The notes under the pieces: model-generated
What the model was told of the DNA's origin: nothing
What the model saw: the letters and a program-made list of their open reading frames with translations, nothing else
The model's database searches: none
Position numbers and translations under genes: made by a program
Part shown: positions 16,646-25,212 of the stretch, piece after piece
How the letters are laid out: each line of letters starts with the position of its first letter
Numbering within the stretch: position 1 is the stretch's first letter
NCBI GenBank assembly: GCA_029287575.1
Contig: JARFQW010000066.1
Location: 1-64,000 of the forward strand
DNA from: Gammaproteobacteria bacterium
GTDB taxonomy: Bacteria; Pseudomonadota; Gammaproteobacteria; Steroidobacterales; XN24
Direction: 5' to 3'
Length of the DNA: 64,000 nt

Positions 16646-17264
16646 GAGGTGATGCCTCCTTGATAAGGGGCAGGTCGACATCCAGGCGATCCAGCCCGGA
16701 CAGGGCCGCAATGTCCACGCGATCCTCGGCAAAGGCCTCGATCACGCGGGCATAGGCCTGGGCCCGCGGCAGAATGTCGGCTTCGCGCTTGAGCCGGTGG
16801 GTTGCGTAGGTTGCGAACGGGGGCAGGTAGTGGATGCCGCAGAGACGGCAGGTCTGTTCGAACGGTGTAAGCAGCTCGCCCAGCGCGAAGTAGTTCAGCC
16901 CCTCCCGTCGATACGCGTCCTTGCCGCCGCCGGCGGAGATGGCGCTGAACGCGAGCTTGCCGGCCAGTGCGGTGCCGCCCGTCCCGTAGGCAAAGCCGTA
17001 TTCCAGGACGAGGTCCTGCCACTCCTTGAGTAGCGCCGGGCTGGAATACCAGTACAACGGGTGCTGAAAGACGATGACATCGTGTTCCTGAAGCAGGTCC
17101 TGTTCCCGCGGTACGTCGATCAGGAAATCCGGATACCGCTCGTAGAGATCGTTGACGGTTACGCCCGGCAGATCCTGCACCGCCCGAATCAGGCGCGCGT
17201 TCACCCGCGAGCGCTGCAGGGCGGGATGAGCAAAGACGATCAGCACCTTGCGGAAAGCAGTCAT
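16638..17264 (-). CDS. kefF: KefF-type ancillary flavoprotein (quinone reductase fold)
   Basis: A 208-residue flavodoxin-fold NAD(P)H dehydrogenase (quinone) family protein. Signatures include VLIVFAHPALQRSRVN, FQHPLYWYSSPALLKEWQD and YGTGGTALAGK. In E. coli, KefF and KefG bind KefC and KefB and are needed for full efflux activity; KefF is also a quinone reductase. The stop codon overlaps the start of the kefB-like gene by eight bases, so the two are almost certainly translated together. Confidence 0.88.
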   Translation of the reverse strand: MTAFRKVLIVFAHPALQRSRVNARLIRAVQDLPGVTVNDLYERYPDFLIDVPREQDLLQEHDVIVFQHPLYWYSSPALLKEWQDLVLEYGFAYGTGGTALAGKLAFSAISAGGGKDAYRREGLNYFALGELLTPFEQTCRLCGIHYLPPFATYATHRLKREADILPRAQAYARVIEAFAEDRVDIAALSGLDRLDVDLPLIKEASPHA

Positions 17265-17355
17265 GGGCGGACCCTGTCACGCGTGGAGAGCCGGCATGAT
17301 CGTATGGCCGGGGCCCTGCCGCCAAGCCCGGAGGCCGCGCTGCGGGGCGCCGGCG

Positions 17356-18681
17356 TCAGAGGAACTCGCCGATCAGCTCGCGAACATTGACCCGGGCGCC
17401 GATCCGGGCGCACAGCAGGAACGATCCCACCAGCTTGCGATGCAGAAATGCGGTTGAAGGAGGTGGAGACTGAAAATGCTCGCTCTGGAACACCAGATCC
17501 ATGCCGGCCTGCGCGGCCCGCTGCAGTAGATTCGAGGCCTGAAAGTCGTAGACGCCGTCATGGGCCAGCGGCTCGCAGACGAGAAGGATCAGGTCCACGA
17601 CTTCCTTCGCATGCGCGGGCGGATCGTCCGGGCGGAGATACCCCAGCTCGGTCGCGGCTTCGGCTACGCGGGCCCGGTCACCGGCAATGATGGCCCGGCA
17701 GACATCCGCATAGCCACGAACGAATTCGGCGCTGAACTCGACCGTGGAACCGAAATCCAGAAGGGTGACCGTCCCGCTGGCCGGGCTGTACCGGTAGTTG
17801 CCGAAATTGGGGTCGGACTGCATCAACCGGAACTCGAACAGCTCGCGGAACAGCAAATGCTCCAGGACTCCGCCGATGCGATCCCGTTCCGCCTGGTCCG
17901 TGTCCGCGTGGGCCAGGTGTTCCAGCGGCGAACCCGGCGCGTAATCCATGGCAAGGATCCGGCGGGTCGTGAAGTCCCGATGAAGTGCCGGCACCCGGAA
18001 TCCGGGCTCATCGGCCAGCTGCTGGCCGTAGCGCTCCAGGTATTCGCCTTCAAGAAGGTAGTCGGCTTCCTGGCGAAGCTGGCGCTTGGCCTCGCGCATC
18101 AGCGGCGCCATGTCCACGCCGGCCGGGATCAGGCGACTCGCCCTGAGGAGCATTCCGAGATTGTCCACATCACTGGAAATGCTCCGGGCGACTCCCGGGT
18201 ACTGAATTTTCAGCGCGAGCTCCCGGCCGTCTGCGGTGATGGCGTGATGGACCTGGCCGATGGAGGCCGCTGCATCCGGTTCGAAATCAAAACTGTCGAA
18301 CCTGGCTTCCCAGCCGTGGCCGTACTCCCGGCCGAGAATTCTGCGCAGCTGGCTGGGCGGCATGCTGTCCGCCGAGTCCCGCAGCAACGTGAGTGCGGCA
18401 GAGAACTCCGCGGGCAGCAGGTGTTCGCCCTCCATGGAGAGAAGCTGGCCGAGTTTCATGGCGGCGCCGCGCATTTCCGACAGCCGCCGTGCCAGCCGGC
18501 GCGCGTTGGCCGGAGTCAGCAGAACCGAATGGGCGTCGTCCGGGGCGCCCCGCCCGAGGCGGCGGAATCCCTCGGCCACGCCACCGGCGGCCATCCCGCC
18601 GGCCGTAAGGCCAAGCTTTATGAGGCGAGCGGCCGGGCTGGCCGGGACGCGGGACTGGCGTTTGGTGCCGGGACGGCTCAT
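17356..18681 (-). CDS. ABC1/UbiB-family atypical kinase (first of two)
   Basis: A 441-residue UbiB-like protein kinase. It has the family-specific KLGQ (76-79), an Ala-rich loop AAASIGQVH (137-145) in place of a Gly-rich loop, a likely ATP-anchoring lysine in ALKIQYPG, and C-terminal catalytic segments SDPNFGNY and LLDFGSTVEF. ABC1 kinases support ubiquinone synthesis or lipid handling; the E. coli UbiB C-terminal membrane helices are not evident here. The start at 18681 forms an ATGA overlap with the stop of the SRPBCC gene upstream, so I prefer it to the codon at 18702. Substrate and partner are unknown, though the coupling points to a lipid or quinone ligand. Confidence 0.85.
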   Translation of the reverse strand: MSRPGTKRQSRVPASPAARLIKLGLTAGGMAAGGVAEGFRRLGRGAPDDAHSVLLTPANARRLARRLSEMRGAAMKLGQLLSMEGEHLLPAEFSAALTLLRDSADSMPPSQLRRILGREYGHGWEARFDSFDFEPDAAASIGQVHHAITADGRELALKIQYPGVARSISSDVDNLGMLLRASRLIPAGVDMAPLMREAKRQLRQEADYLLEGEYLERYGQQLADEPGFRVPALHRDFTTRRILAMDYAPGSPLEHLAHADTDQAERDRIGGVLEHLLFRELFEFRLMQSDPNFGNYRYSPASGTVTLLDFGSTVEFSAEFVRGYADVCRAIIAGDRARVAEAATELGYLRPDDPPAHAKEVVDLILLVCEPLAHDGVYDFQASNLLQRAAQAGMDLVFQSEHFQSPPPSTAFLHRKLVGSFLLCARIGARVNVRELIGEFL

Positions 18682-19085
18682 GGGCTGGAACCTGGAAACC
18701 ATGGTTGCCCAGAGCCTTCGGCGAGCCGGGCAATACGGATGGCGGCGATACGGCAGACGGGCCAGTACGCGACAGCCCAGAAAGGGAGCTCAAAGACGAT
18801 GCGGGTGCCGCCCGCACATTCAATCAGGCGATGCCCGGTGGCCTCGACCCCGGCGACCCGCCAGGTCCAGAAACGGCCCGCTTCATAACCGGAAATCTCA
18901 AAATCCAGCCACAGGCCGCCGGTTGTCAGCACCCGTCCCGAGCTACCGGCAGTGATGGTTGCGTCCGCGGGATCCACCGCGCGCACCGACGGGCCCCAGA
19001 CCGGCCAATAGCGGGTTTCGGTGAGCAGCGGCCAGATGCGCTCCCGCGGAGCGACACACGCGGCGCTGGCGGTCAGTGGCTTCAT
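18678..19085 (-). CDS. SRPBCC-fold (START-like) ligand-binding protein
   Basis: A 135-residue protein with the polyketide-cyclase/SRPBCC pattern: an N-terminal strand, then ERIWPLLTETRYWPVWGPSV, a GSSGRVLTTGG turn and a strand with FEISGYEAGRFWTWRVAG. This fold makes a deep hydrophobic pocket for lipids, polyketides or quinones. I start at 19085 (MKPLTASAAC), where the domain begins; an in-frame extension to 19190 is not homologous. Its TGA overlaps the ATG of the ABC1 kinase, suggesting that it presents a hydrophobic ligand to the same process. COQ10 has this fold and works with UbiB/Coq8-type kinases in ubiquinone biology, which makes the pairing suggestive. Confidence 0.7.
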   Translation of the reverse strand: MKPLTASAACVAPRERIWPLLTETRYWPVWGPSVRAVDPADATITAGSSGRVLTTGGLWLDFEISGYEAGRFWTWRVAGVEATGHRLIECAGGTRIVFELPFWAVAYWPVCRIAAIRIARLAEGSGQPWFPGSSP

Positions 19086-19722
19086 CCCGGAGTCGGACCC
19101 AAATCCATGGAAACGAAGGCTGGCCCACAAGCCGGCGGACAAAGACCGCGGAGACGGTGCACGGATACGTGCCTTGGTGCGCGCGAACACATTGGACAGT
19201 CCTCGCGTTCCGCCAGGCGGCCATTGCGCGGACCCTGGGTTTGCATGCTGGACGCACTATGCCGGGTCTGGACCCGCAACGCGACCCACACTTCCGCCAC
19301 GCGCGGGAGTCCGCTCGCCGGTCCGCCCCCGGTCACCCGGGTGCGTCTTCGGGTCCGCCGTTCCGGGAAACGGGCCGCCGAAACGGTGTCAGCGCAAAGC
19401 GCGAGGCCGCTGGGGTCCGCGATTTCGGCGCCGCTGCTGCAGGCGGCCGCGCAGCGCCCAGGGCAGAGGCTTCGTGTCCCTGTCGTCGCCCGAGGGGGGC
19501 GGAGGGGCGTCGGAAAAGTCGTGTTGGATTTTCATAACATCCAGATGATGGAGCGTCGGTATTATGGAAATGAGACACCCGCATGTCCGATTAGTGCCAC
19601 AGCAGCGTTCCGGATCAGGTGCGCAGGGAGTCGCTGCATCCGGGCGTCTGCGCCGGGCGAATTTTGTCAACAATCCGGCCCATCCGGCCCATCCGGCCAC
19701 TTGGGCGATTGTGGAGAGCGGC
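19086..19722. other. 637-base gene-free stretch
   Basis: No reading frame here has recognisable homology or a good ribosome-binding site. It should hold the promoters for the divergent SRPBCC and msrA genes. The only structure I see is three tandem 9-mers ATCCGGCC[CA] at 19673-19699. It is long for this compact region and may hold an unrecognised RNA. Confidence 0.5.
19673..19699. repeat. Tandem 9-bp repeat, three copies
   Basis: ATCCGGCCC, ATCCGGCCC and ATCCGGCCA in tandem, just upstream of msrA. Such a microrepeat could vary in copy number, but its function is unknown. Confidence 0.7.
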
Positions 19723-20376
19723 ATGAACATTCGGATGATCAATCGCAAGGGCAGTCTGCCCTCCCGTCAGGACGCGCTTCCGGGTCGGGCACAGCCCGTG
19801 GCGGTGCCCGACGTTCATTTCGTGACCGGCAATTCGCTGGTCCCGCCATGGCCCGAGGGCCTGCAGGAAGGGCTGTTTGCGCTGGGTTGTTTCTGGGGGG
19901 CGGAGCGGGTCTTCTGGGAGCTACCCGGTGTGTGGACAACGGCAGTCGGCTACGCCGGCGGTTTCACCGAAAATCCCACCTACGAGGAGGTCTGCTCCGG
20001 CCTGACCGGGCACACGGAGGCGGTGCGCGTGGTATTTGATCCCGAAGTCGTGGATTTCGGGTCCCTGCTCCGGCGTTTCTGGGAATCCCATGATCCCACC
20101 CAGGGGATGCGGCAGGGCAACGATGTCGGGACCCAGTACCGCTCGGCGGTGTTCACCACGACCGCAGACCAGGAAGTCGCCGCGGCGTCGTCCCGGGACG
20201 CATTCGGCGCGAAACTGGCTCGCTCCGGATTCGGGCCCATCACGACCGAGATCCGGCCGGCGGGTCCGTTCTTCTACGCCGAGGCCTATCACCAGCAGTA
20301 TCTCGCAAAGAATCCGGGCGGCTATTGTGGCCTGGGGGGTACCGGAATCAGCTGTCCGGCTCCACCGGCGACCTGA
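19723..20376 (+). CDS. msrA: Peptide methionine sulfoxide reductase A
   Basis: A 217-residue enzyme that reduces methionine-S-sulfoxide in proteins and free methionine. The catalytic GCFWGAER (C56) is intact, as are [16 protein letters not shown] and the H-x-Q-Y-L segment ([16 protein letters not shown]). Cysteines in [12 protein letters not shown] near the C-terminus are the likely recycling residues. The ~50-residue N-terminal extension before the domain matches the long E. coli-type MsrA. GGAGAG five bases upstream supports the start at 19723 rather than an earlier in-frame codon. Confidence 0.93.
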   Translation: MNIRMINRKGSLPSRQDALPGRAQPVAVPDVHFVTGNSLVPPWPEGLQEGLFALGCFWGAERVFWELPGVWTTAVGYAGGFTENPTYEEVCSGLTGHTEAVRVVFDPEVVDFGSLLRRFWESHDPTQGMRQGNDVGTQYRSAVFTTTADQEVAAASSRDAFGAKLARSGFGPITTEIRPAGPFFYAEAYHQQYLAKNPGGYCGLGGTGISCPAPPAT

Positions 20377-20468
20377 ACGGGCCGGGTCAGGGGCCGGCGT
20401 GAATCCGGCTCTCGAAAGGCACGGCTGCCCGTGGCAGGCTGGAGGCTTTGGCGAAGGTCTGGGCCGCG

Positions 20469-21419
20469 ATGAGTTCGAGAAACCCCTCCGGACAAGCATT
20501 CGATCGCCTTGACGCGGACTTTGCCAGCGGCAGCGAACGTTGTGCCGCGTGGCTCTATCTGCCCGTCGGTGTCGACAGTCCCGCGGTCGTGGTCATGGGC
20601 CACGGATTCGCGGCCCAGAGGGATTTTCGGCTGCCGGCGTTTGCCGAGGCGTTTGCGTCACGCGGCTACGCCGTTCTCCTTTTCGACTACCGGGGGTTTG
20701 GCGAGAGTGCCGGCATGCCCCGCCAGCTGGTGAGCCCGCGCCGTCACCTTCAGGACTGGTCAGCGGCGGTGGACCATGCCGCGAACCTCCCGCAGATCGA
20801 TCGGCAGCGTATCGCGCTGTGGGGTTCGTCCTTCGGTGGCGGCCACGCCCTGGTGACGGCCGCCCGGCGCCCGGAGGTGCGGGCCGTGATCGCCCAGGTG
20901 CCCTATGTGGACTCCCTGTCCACCCTGAAACGTCTGAAACCGGGAGAACTCCTGCAGGCCGCGGGATCCGGAATTCGCGACCTGTGGCGTGCCGTAACCG
21001 GGCGCGACCCCTACACCGTGCCGGTCTACGGAAGGCCCGGCGAATTTGCCTGCATGAATACACCGGAGAGCGCCTCGGGTTACGCCGCGCTGGTGCCTCC
21101 GGACTCTGCCTGGACAAACGCCTGTCCGGCGCGGATTTTCCTGACCCTGCCGATGTACCGGCCCATCGCATCGGCGGCGCGTATCGAAGTGCCGGCCCTG
21201 CTGCTGGGTGCCGAGGACGATGAACTGACTCCGCTGGCGGACGTGGAGGCTTGTGCCGCGCGTATCAAAAACGCGCGTATTGCCCGCGTTCCCGGCGGTC
21301 ATTTCAGCGTCTACCAGGGAGCCGGCTTCGATCGCGCGATGCGCATCTACCTGCAGTTCCTTGACCGCGGCCTCGGTACGGCCCGGCACGGCAGGGAAGC
21401 AGCCGGGAGCGCGGTCTAG
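20469..21419 (+). CDS. Alpha/beta hydrolase
   Basis: A 316-residue serine hydrolase of the X-Pro dipeptidyl-peptidase/dienelactone-hydrolase-like type. Landmarks are the oxyanion region VVVMGHGFAAQ, a DYRGFGES strand-turn, the nucleophile elbow GSSFGGGH, an acid in GAEDDELTP and the histidine in PGGHFSVY. There is no signal peptide, so it should be cytoplasmic. The substrate is unknown. The start at 20469 is chosen over a TTG at 20448. The 3' end overlaps the convergent transporter gene by four bases. Confidence 0.83.
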   Translation: MSSRNPSGQAFDRLDADFASGSERCAAWLYLPVGVDSPAVVVMGHGFAAQRDFRLPAFAEAFASRGYAVLLFDYRGFGESAGMPRQLVSPRRHLQDWSAAVDHAANLPQIDRQRIALWGSSFGGGHALVTAARRPEVRAVIAQVPYVDSLSTLKRLKPGELLQAAGSGIRDLWRAVTGRDPYTVPVYGRPGEFACMNTPESASGYAALVPPDSAWTNACPARIFLTLPMYRPIASAARIEVPALLLGAEDDELTPLADVEACAARIKNARIARVPGGHFSVYQGAGFDRAMRIYLQFLDRGLGTARHGREAAGSAV

Positions 21420-22792
21420 GCCAGATTGGCGAGCAGTACCAGGCCGACGGCGACCGGTGCGACATACCGAAGCGAAAACCGCCAGCACCGGTACACCCAG
21501 CCGTCCGGCACGTCCAGCTCCTCCCGCGTGGACTCGCGGGTCATCACCCAGCCCGTGAACACGGCGATGAGAATGCCGCCGGCCGGCAGCATGATGTTGC
21601 TGGTGGCATAGTCGATGAGGTCGAACACGGTTTTGCCCGCAAACGGCTCCAGCGCGTCCAGCGGGTGTACGTCTTTCCAGATGTTGAAGGAAAACACCGT
21701 CGCCAGCCCGGTGACCCAGGCCAGAAAGCCGCCGATGGCCGCCGACGGGCCCCGCCGCCAGCCGCGGTGTTCTTCGGCCCATGCGACGATGGGCTCGAGC
21801 ACCGCGATCGTCGAGGTGAGAGCGGAGACGATCAGCAGCAGGAAGAAGATGGCGCCGAAGAGCGACCCGCCGGGCATCTGACCAAAGGCAATGGGAAGGG
21901 TCACGAACAACAGGCCGGGGCCCTCCGCCGGGTCGAGTCCGTTGGCAAATACGAGCGGGAAAATGGCCATGCCCGCAAGCAGTGCAACCAGCGTATCCGC
22001 ACCGGCGATCAGGACCGCGGAGCGGGTCAGCGAAGCCCCGGGATCCAGGTAGGATCCGTAAGCGATCAAAAGGCCCATGGCCACGCTGACCGAGAAAAAC
22101 GCCTGGCCCACCGCACCCAGAGCCACCGATGGCGTGATCTTCGAAAAATCCGCCTTGAACAGAAACGCCACCGCGGCGCCGAAGTCGCCGGCTACGGCCG
22201 CGTAGATCACCAGCAACAACAGCATGACCAGCAGTGCGGGCATCAGAAAGCGAACCGCCCGTTCAATACCCCTCTGCAAACCCCGGCTGACGATGAGGAC
22301 CGTCATGATCATGAACACGGCGTGCCAGAATGTGAGCAGGCCAGGCGAGGCGAGCAGGTCGGCAAATACCGAGCTGACCCGGTCCGCATCCGCGCCCGAG
22401 AACCCGCCCGAGGCCAGTTTGGGCAGGTAGGCGAGCGCCCAGCCGGCGATCACGCTGTAGAAGCTCAGAATCAGAAAAACCGCCAGCACATTGAGCATGC
22501 CCACGAGGCGCCAGGCCGGAGAGGCCCCGGCCTCACGGGCGAGGTTGGCGAAACTGTTGACGGGACTCATGCGCCCGCGGCGTCCGATCAGGAGCTCCGC
22601 CGCAACGATGGGGACGGCGACAACGACAATGGCACCGATGTAGACGATGACGAACGCGGCGCCTCCGCTGACTCCGGCCGTGTACGGGAACTTCCAGAGG
22701 TTGCCCAGGCCGACGGCGGCGCCGACCGCCGCCATGAGGAAAACAAAACGAGATGACCAGTGCTCGTGTATGCCGTTGTTGCTGTTCTGCAT
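21416..22792 (-). CDS. Sodium-dependent transporter, NSS/SNF family
   Basis: A 458-residue LeuT-fold symporter with 11 probable membrane helices. The first helix carries the diagnostic AVGAAVGLGNLWKFPY motif, which forms part of the Na+ and substrate sites, and the conserved GGAAFVIVY follows. It imports an amino acid or similar solute with Na+. Bacterial members often have 11 rather than 12 helices, as here. TATGAT on the minus strand near 22838 could be its -10 element. It is monocistronic and divergent from the lipoprotein gene. Confidence 0.9.
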   Translation of the reverse strand: MQNSNNGIHEHWSSRFVFLMAAVGAAVGLGNLWKFPYTAGVSGGAAFVIVYIGAIVVVAVPIVAAELLIGRRGRMSPVNSFANLAREAGASPAWRLVGMLNVLAVFLILSFYSVIAGWALAYLPKLASGGFSGADADRVSSVFADLLASPGLLTFWHAVFMIMTVLIVSRGLQRGIERAVRFLMPALLVMLLLLVIYAAVAGDFGAAVAFLFKADFSKITPSVALGAVGQAFFSVSVAMGLLIAYGSYLDPGASLTRSAVLIAGADTLVALLAGMAIFPLVFANGLDPAEGPGLLFVTLPIAFGQMPGGSLFGAIFFLLLIVSALTSTIAVLEPIVAWAEEHRGWRRGPSAAIGGFLAWVTGLATVFSFNIWKDVHPLDALEPFAGKTVFDLIDYATSNIMLPAGGILIAVFTGWVMTRESTREELDVPDGWVYRCWRFSLRYVAPVAVGLVLLANLA

Positions 22793-22938
22793 CGTGGTCG
22801 TTGCGGCGCCGTAAGCCGAATTCGATGGCCCAGCTCCGGATCATAGCGGATGCCGCCCCCTCCCGGGCGCCGCGCGGCCCGGGCGTGCCGGCGTTATCAT
22901 GACCCCAATGACCGGGGTTTTCCGGGGGAGAGCCGAGC

Positions 22939-23409
22939 ATGAATCGTTTCGCGGTGGCCCTGGGCGCGATCATTCTGGGGACAGCATCGGGCTGCGCCAC
23001 CCGCAGCCTGTCGGGGGACGTTTACAACCGCAGCGATGCCCAGAAAGCGTGGCGGGCTCACTGGGGTGAGGTGGTCGGTGTCCGCTCGGTGACGATCGAG
23101 GGCGAACCCTCCGCCCTCGGAACGTCCGGTGGCGGTCTCGTGGGATACAGTCTCGGCCGGGTGGTCGGGTCCGGCTCGGGGTCTCGGGTGGCCGGGGCGG
23201 TGGGTGGCGTCGCGGGTGCCGTCGCCGGCCAGCAGGTGGAGAAGGCCGCCACGACCGAGGGGGGCATTGAGCTCACCGTCGACATGGACCGTGGCGATGT
23301 CCTGGTAATCGTGCAGTCCGACGACGTGGACTTTGCCGCCGGTGAGCGGGTGCGGGTGCTGCTGGGCCGCGGAGACCAGGCCCGGGTCATGAAGCCGCCG
23401 GGTGGCTGA
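22939..23409 (+). CDS. Glycine-zipper outer-membrane lipoprotein
   Basis: A 156-residue lipoprotein with a signal peptide ending in a lipobox (TASGC, Cys at ~19). A glycine-zipper stretch (GGGLVGYSLGRVVGSGSGS...VGGVAGAVAG) follows and the C-terminal domain is small and beta-rich. This layout matches the SlyB/Pcp family of outer-membrane lipoproteins linked to envelope integrity. GGGGGAGAG precedes the ATG. It is monocistronic. Confidence 0.8.
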   Translation: MNRFAVALGAIILGTASGCATRSLSGDVYNRSDAQKAWRAHWGEVVGVRSVTIEGEPSALGTSGGGLVGYSLGRVVGSGSGSRVAGAVGGVAGAVAGQQVEKAATTEGGIELTVDMDRGDVLVIVQSDDVDFAAGERVRVLLGRGDQARVMKPPGG

Positions 23410-23564
23410 AGTCACGATGCCGGGATCAGTCGCTGGTCAAGCGATGCAACCGTCTGTGACGGCCCGGCGAAAACACGCTGCGTGGACAGCAAGATGAAGA
23501 CGCCGCAACCCGGCATCGGGCTGGTCCGTCGGCTGAATTCTCGTATGGCCCTGAGGAACGCTTC

Positions 23565-24203
23565 TTGACCACGCTCCTGCACATCGATTCCAGTCCGCTG
23601 GGCGAGGCATCCGTTACCCGCCGGCTGACCGGTGAGTTCGTGCACAGGTGGTGCGAGGCGCAGCCGGCCACCCGGGTGATCAGACGGGACCTGCAGGATC
23701 CGCCTCCGCCCCACCTGGACGAGGCCGCGCTGGCCGCGTTTTGGAATCCCGATGCACCCGCCGGGCCGGATTCCCGTGTTGTGCTGGCGCTTTCCGACAC
23801 AATGATTCAGGAACTCGAAGGCGCCGATCTCGTCGTGCTCGGATCGCCCATGTACAACTTCACGGTGACCTCCACGCTGAAAGCCTGGATGGACATGGTC
23901 GGCCGGGCCGGCCGGACCTTCCGTTACACCGAAGAAGGCGTGCAGGGTCTTCTCGGCGGTCGCCGGGCCGTGGTCATCACGGCGCGAGGCGGCTTCTATC
24001 GGGGCGGCGGTCCGACCTCCGGTGCCGATCACCAGACCGCCCTGCTGGATACGTATTTCCGGTTTCTCGGCATGGACGAGGTGATGTTCGTTCACGCGGA
24101 AGGGCAGGGCATGGAGCGGGAACGGGCCCGGACCGAGGAAGACCGGGCCCGCTCGGAGATCCGCCGGCTTGTCAGCGCAGGCGCCGCGGGCGCCTGCCTC
24201 TGA
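23565..24203 (+). CDS. azoR: FMN-dependent NADH:quinone reductase / azoreductase
   Basis: A 212-residue flavodoxin-fold enzyme that reduces quinones and azo compounds with NADH. Family signatures are LLHIDSSPLGEASVTR at the N-terminus (FMN phosphate site), GSPMYNFTVTSTLKAWMD and the TARGG segment. The start is TTG at 23565 with AGGAA upstream; no ATG sits in a plausible place. A 24-codon frame ends in the same TTGA. The gene is convergent with the small secreted-protein gene at 24215. Confidence 0.88.
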   Translation: MTTLLHIDSSPLGEASVTRRLTGEFVHRWCEAQPATRVIRRDLQDPPPPHLDEAALAAFWNPDAPAGPDSRVVLALSDTMIQELEGADLVVLGSPMYNFTVTSTLKAWMDMVGRAGRTFRYTEEGVQGLLGGRRAVVITARGGFYRGGGPTSGADHQTALLDTYFRFLGMDEVMFVHAEGQGMERERARTEEDRARSEIRRLVSAGAAGACL

Positions 24204-24214
24204 GCGAGCTGACG

Positions 24215-24646
24215 CTACCGGGGAACCGGGCGGCAGGCGCCCATGATCACAAAGGCCGCGCCGTCCGTGGAGGCAGTCAGGGACATGATGCCCTCGTCCA
24301 GGGTGATGGCGGCCGTCCAGCCCAGCCCGTCGCGCACTCCCTCGACGCCGTCCTCGGCGCCCTGCAGGATGATCTTATTGTCGATCACCACGCGTTGCTT
24401 TACTTCCGTGGAACGGGAATCGTCAGGTCCGGACCGTGAGTCGATCCGGCCATCAGCCAGGTCAATGGTAAACAGGGTCGGCGCGGAGATATCAGCGGGC
24501 GCGACCTGGCTGCAGCCCTTGTGCAGGAGACACTCGTAATACTGCATCCCCGTGCACAGGATCGTTTCGTCGCCCTTGAGCGGATAGTCCGCGTAGGCGG
24601 CGGATGAAAGCGTAAGGGCGGCCAGGCCCAGTGCCAGATTTCTCAT
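24215..24646 (-). CDS. Small secreted protein, unknown
   Basis: A 143-residue protein with a signal peptide (MRNLALGLAALTLSSAAYA). The mature part has cysteines at ILCTGMQYYECLLHKGC and near the C-terminus (GACRPVPR), which may form disulfides in the periplasm. Later strands (TLFTIDLADGRI, KQRVVIDNKIIL, WTAAITLD, GMSLTAS-like) suggest a small beta-barrel. I do not recognise a named family. AGGAGA precedes the ATG. It lies 11 bases after the glycine-zipper gene upstream on the same strand and is probably co-transcribed with it. Confidence 0.68.
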   Translation of the reverse strand: MRNLALGLAALTLSSAAYADYPLKGDETILCTGMQYYECLLHKGCSQVAPADISAPTLFTIDLADGRIDSRSGPDDSRSTEVKQRVVIDNKIILQGAEDGVEGVRDGLGWTAAITLDEGIMSLTASTDGAAFVIMGACRPVPR

Positions 24647-24657
24647 GTCGCCGTCTC

Positions 24658-25137
24658 CTATCGGACCGTGTAGCCGCGGCCTTCGAGGCAGGCAGCATAG
24701 GCGCGGTTGTAGTTGTTGCGGGCCTGCGTGTACTGGGCAACCTGCTCCTGTTCCCACTGCTGCTGGGCGGTCTGTTCGCGACGTTTCTGGTCGCTGCGCC
24801 GCATGCCGCCCATCAGGGCCCCGGAGGCCGCACCGATCGCGGCGCCCTTTTTCGTGTCGCCGGCTATCGCGCCGACCACGGCACCGCCCACGGTTCCCCT
24901 TACCGCGCCCCGGCCGACGCCGCCCTGCTGGGCTTCCTGCTGAGGCGGTGCTTCCGTAGCCGTCGGCGGCGCCATGGGATCGAAGCCGGTCTGGCCCTTG
25001 GCCCAGGAATAGCACTGGAACTTGTCCTGTTCCTGCTGATCGGGGCTCTGATTGTCGTTGGGATAGACAATCATCTCCTGGGCCATTGCGGTCCCGGCCA
25101 GCGCAAACGTCGAGACAATCGTTAGCAATCGTTTCAT
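24658..25137 (-). CDS. Secreted glycine-zipper protein
   Basis: A 159-residue protein with a signal peptide (MKRLLTIVSTFALAGTAMA). After a Gln- and Pro-rich segment (FQCYSWAKGQTGFDP) comes a glycine zipper (GRGAVRGTVGGAVVGAIAG, then GAAIGAASGALMGG). The tail is helical and Gln-rich with CLEGRGY at the end, a pattern seen in YMGG/OmpA-like glycine-zipper envelope proteins. It probably associates with a membrane, but its role is unknown. It forms a two-gene unit with the small secreted protein downstream. Confidence 0.72.
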   Translation of the reverse strand: MKRLLTIVSTFALAGTAMAQEMIVYPNDNQSPDQQEQDKFQCYSWAKGQTGFDPMAPPTATEAPPQQEAQQGGVGRGAVRGTVGGAVVGAIAGDTKKGAAIGAASGALMGGMRRSDQKRREQTAQQQWEQEQVAQYTQARNNYNRAYAACLEGRGYTVR

Positions 25138-25212
25138 GGGGGCGGTTTTCCTCGTGATTCCGGGCCAGTTTTCTCTGCGCCACCGCGCGCAGGGGCGCGT
25201 GAAACTTCCAGC

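Noticed and set aside
19021-19548. Several overlapping frames in the gap upstream of msrA
   Set aside because: No ribosome-binding sites, no domain signatures and arginine-rich translations typical of non-coding G+C-rich DNA.
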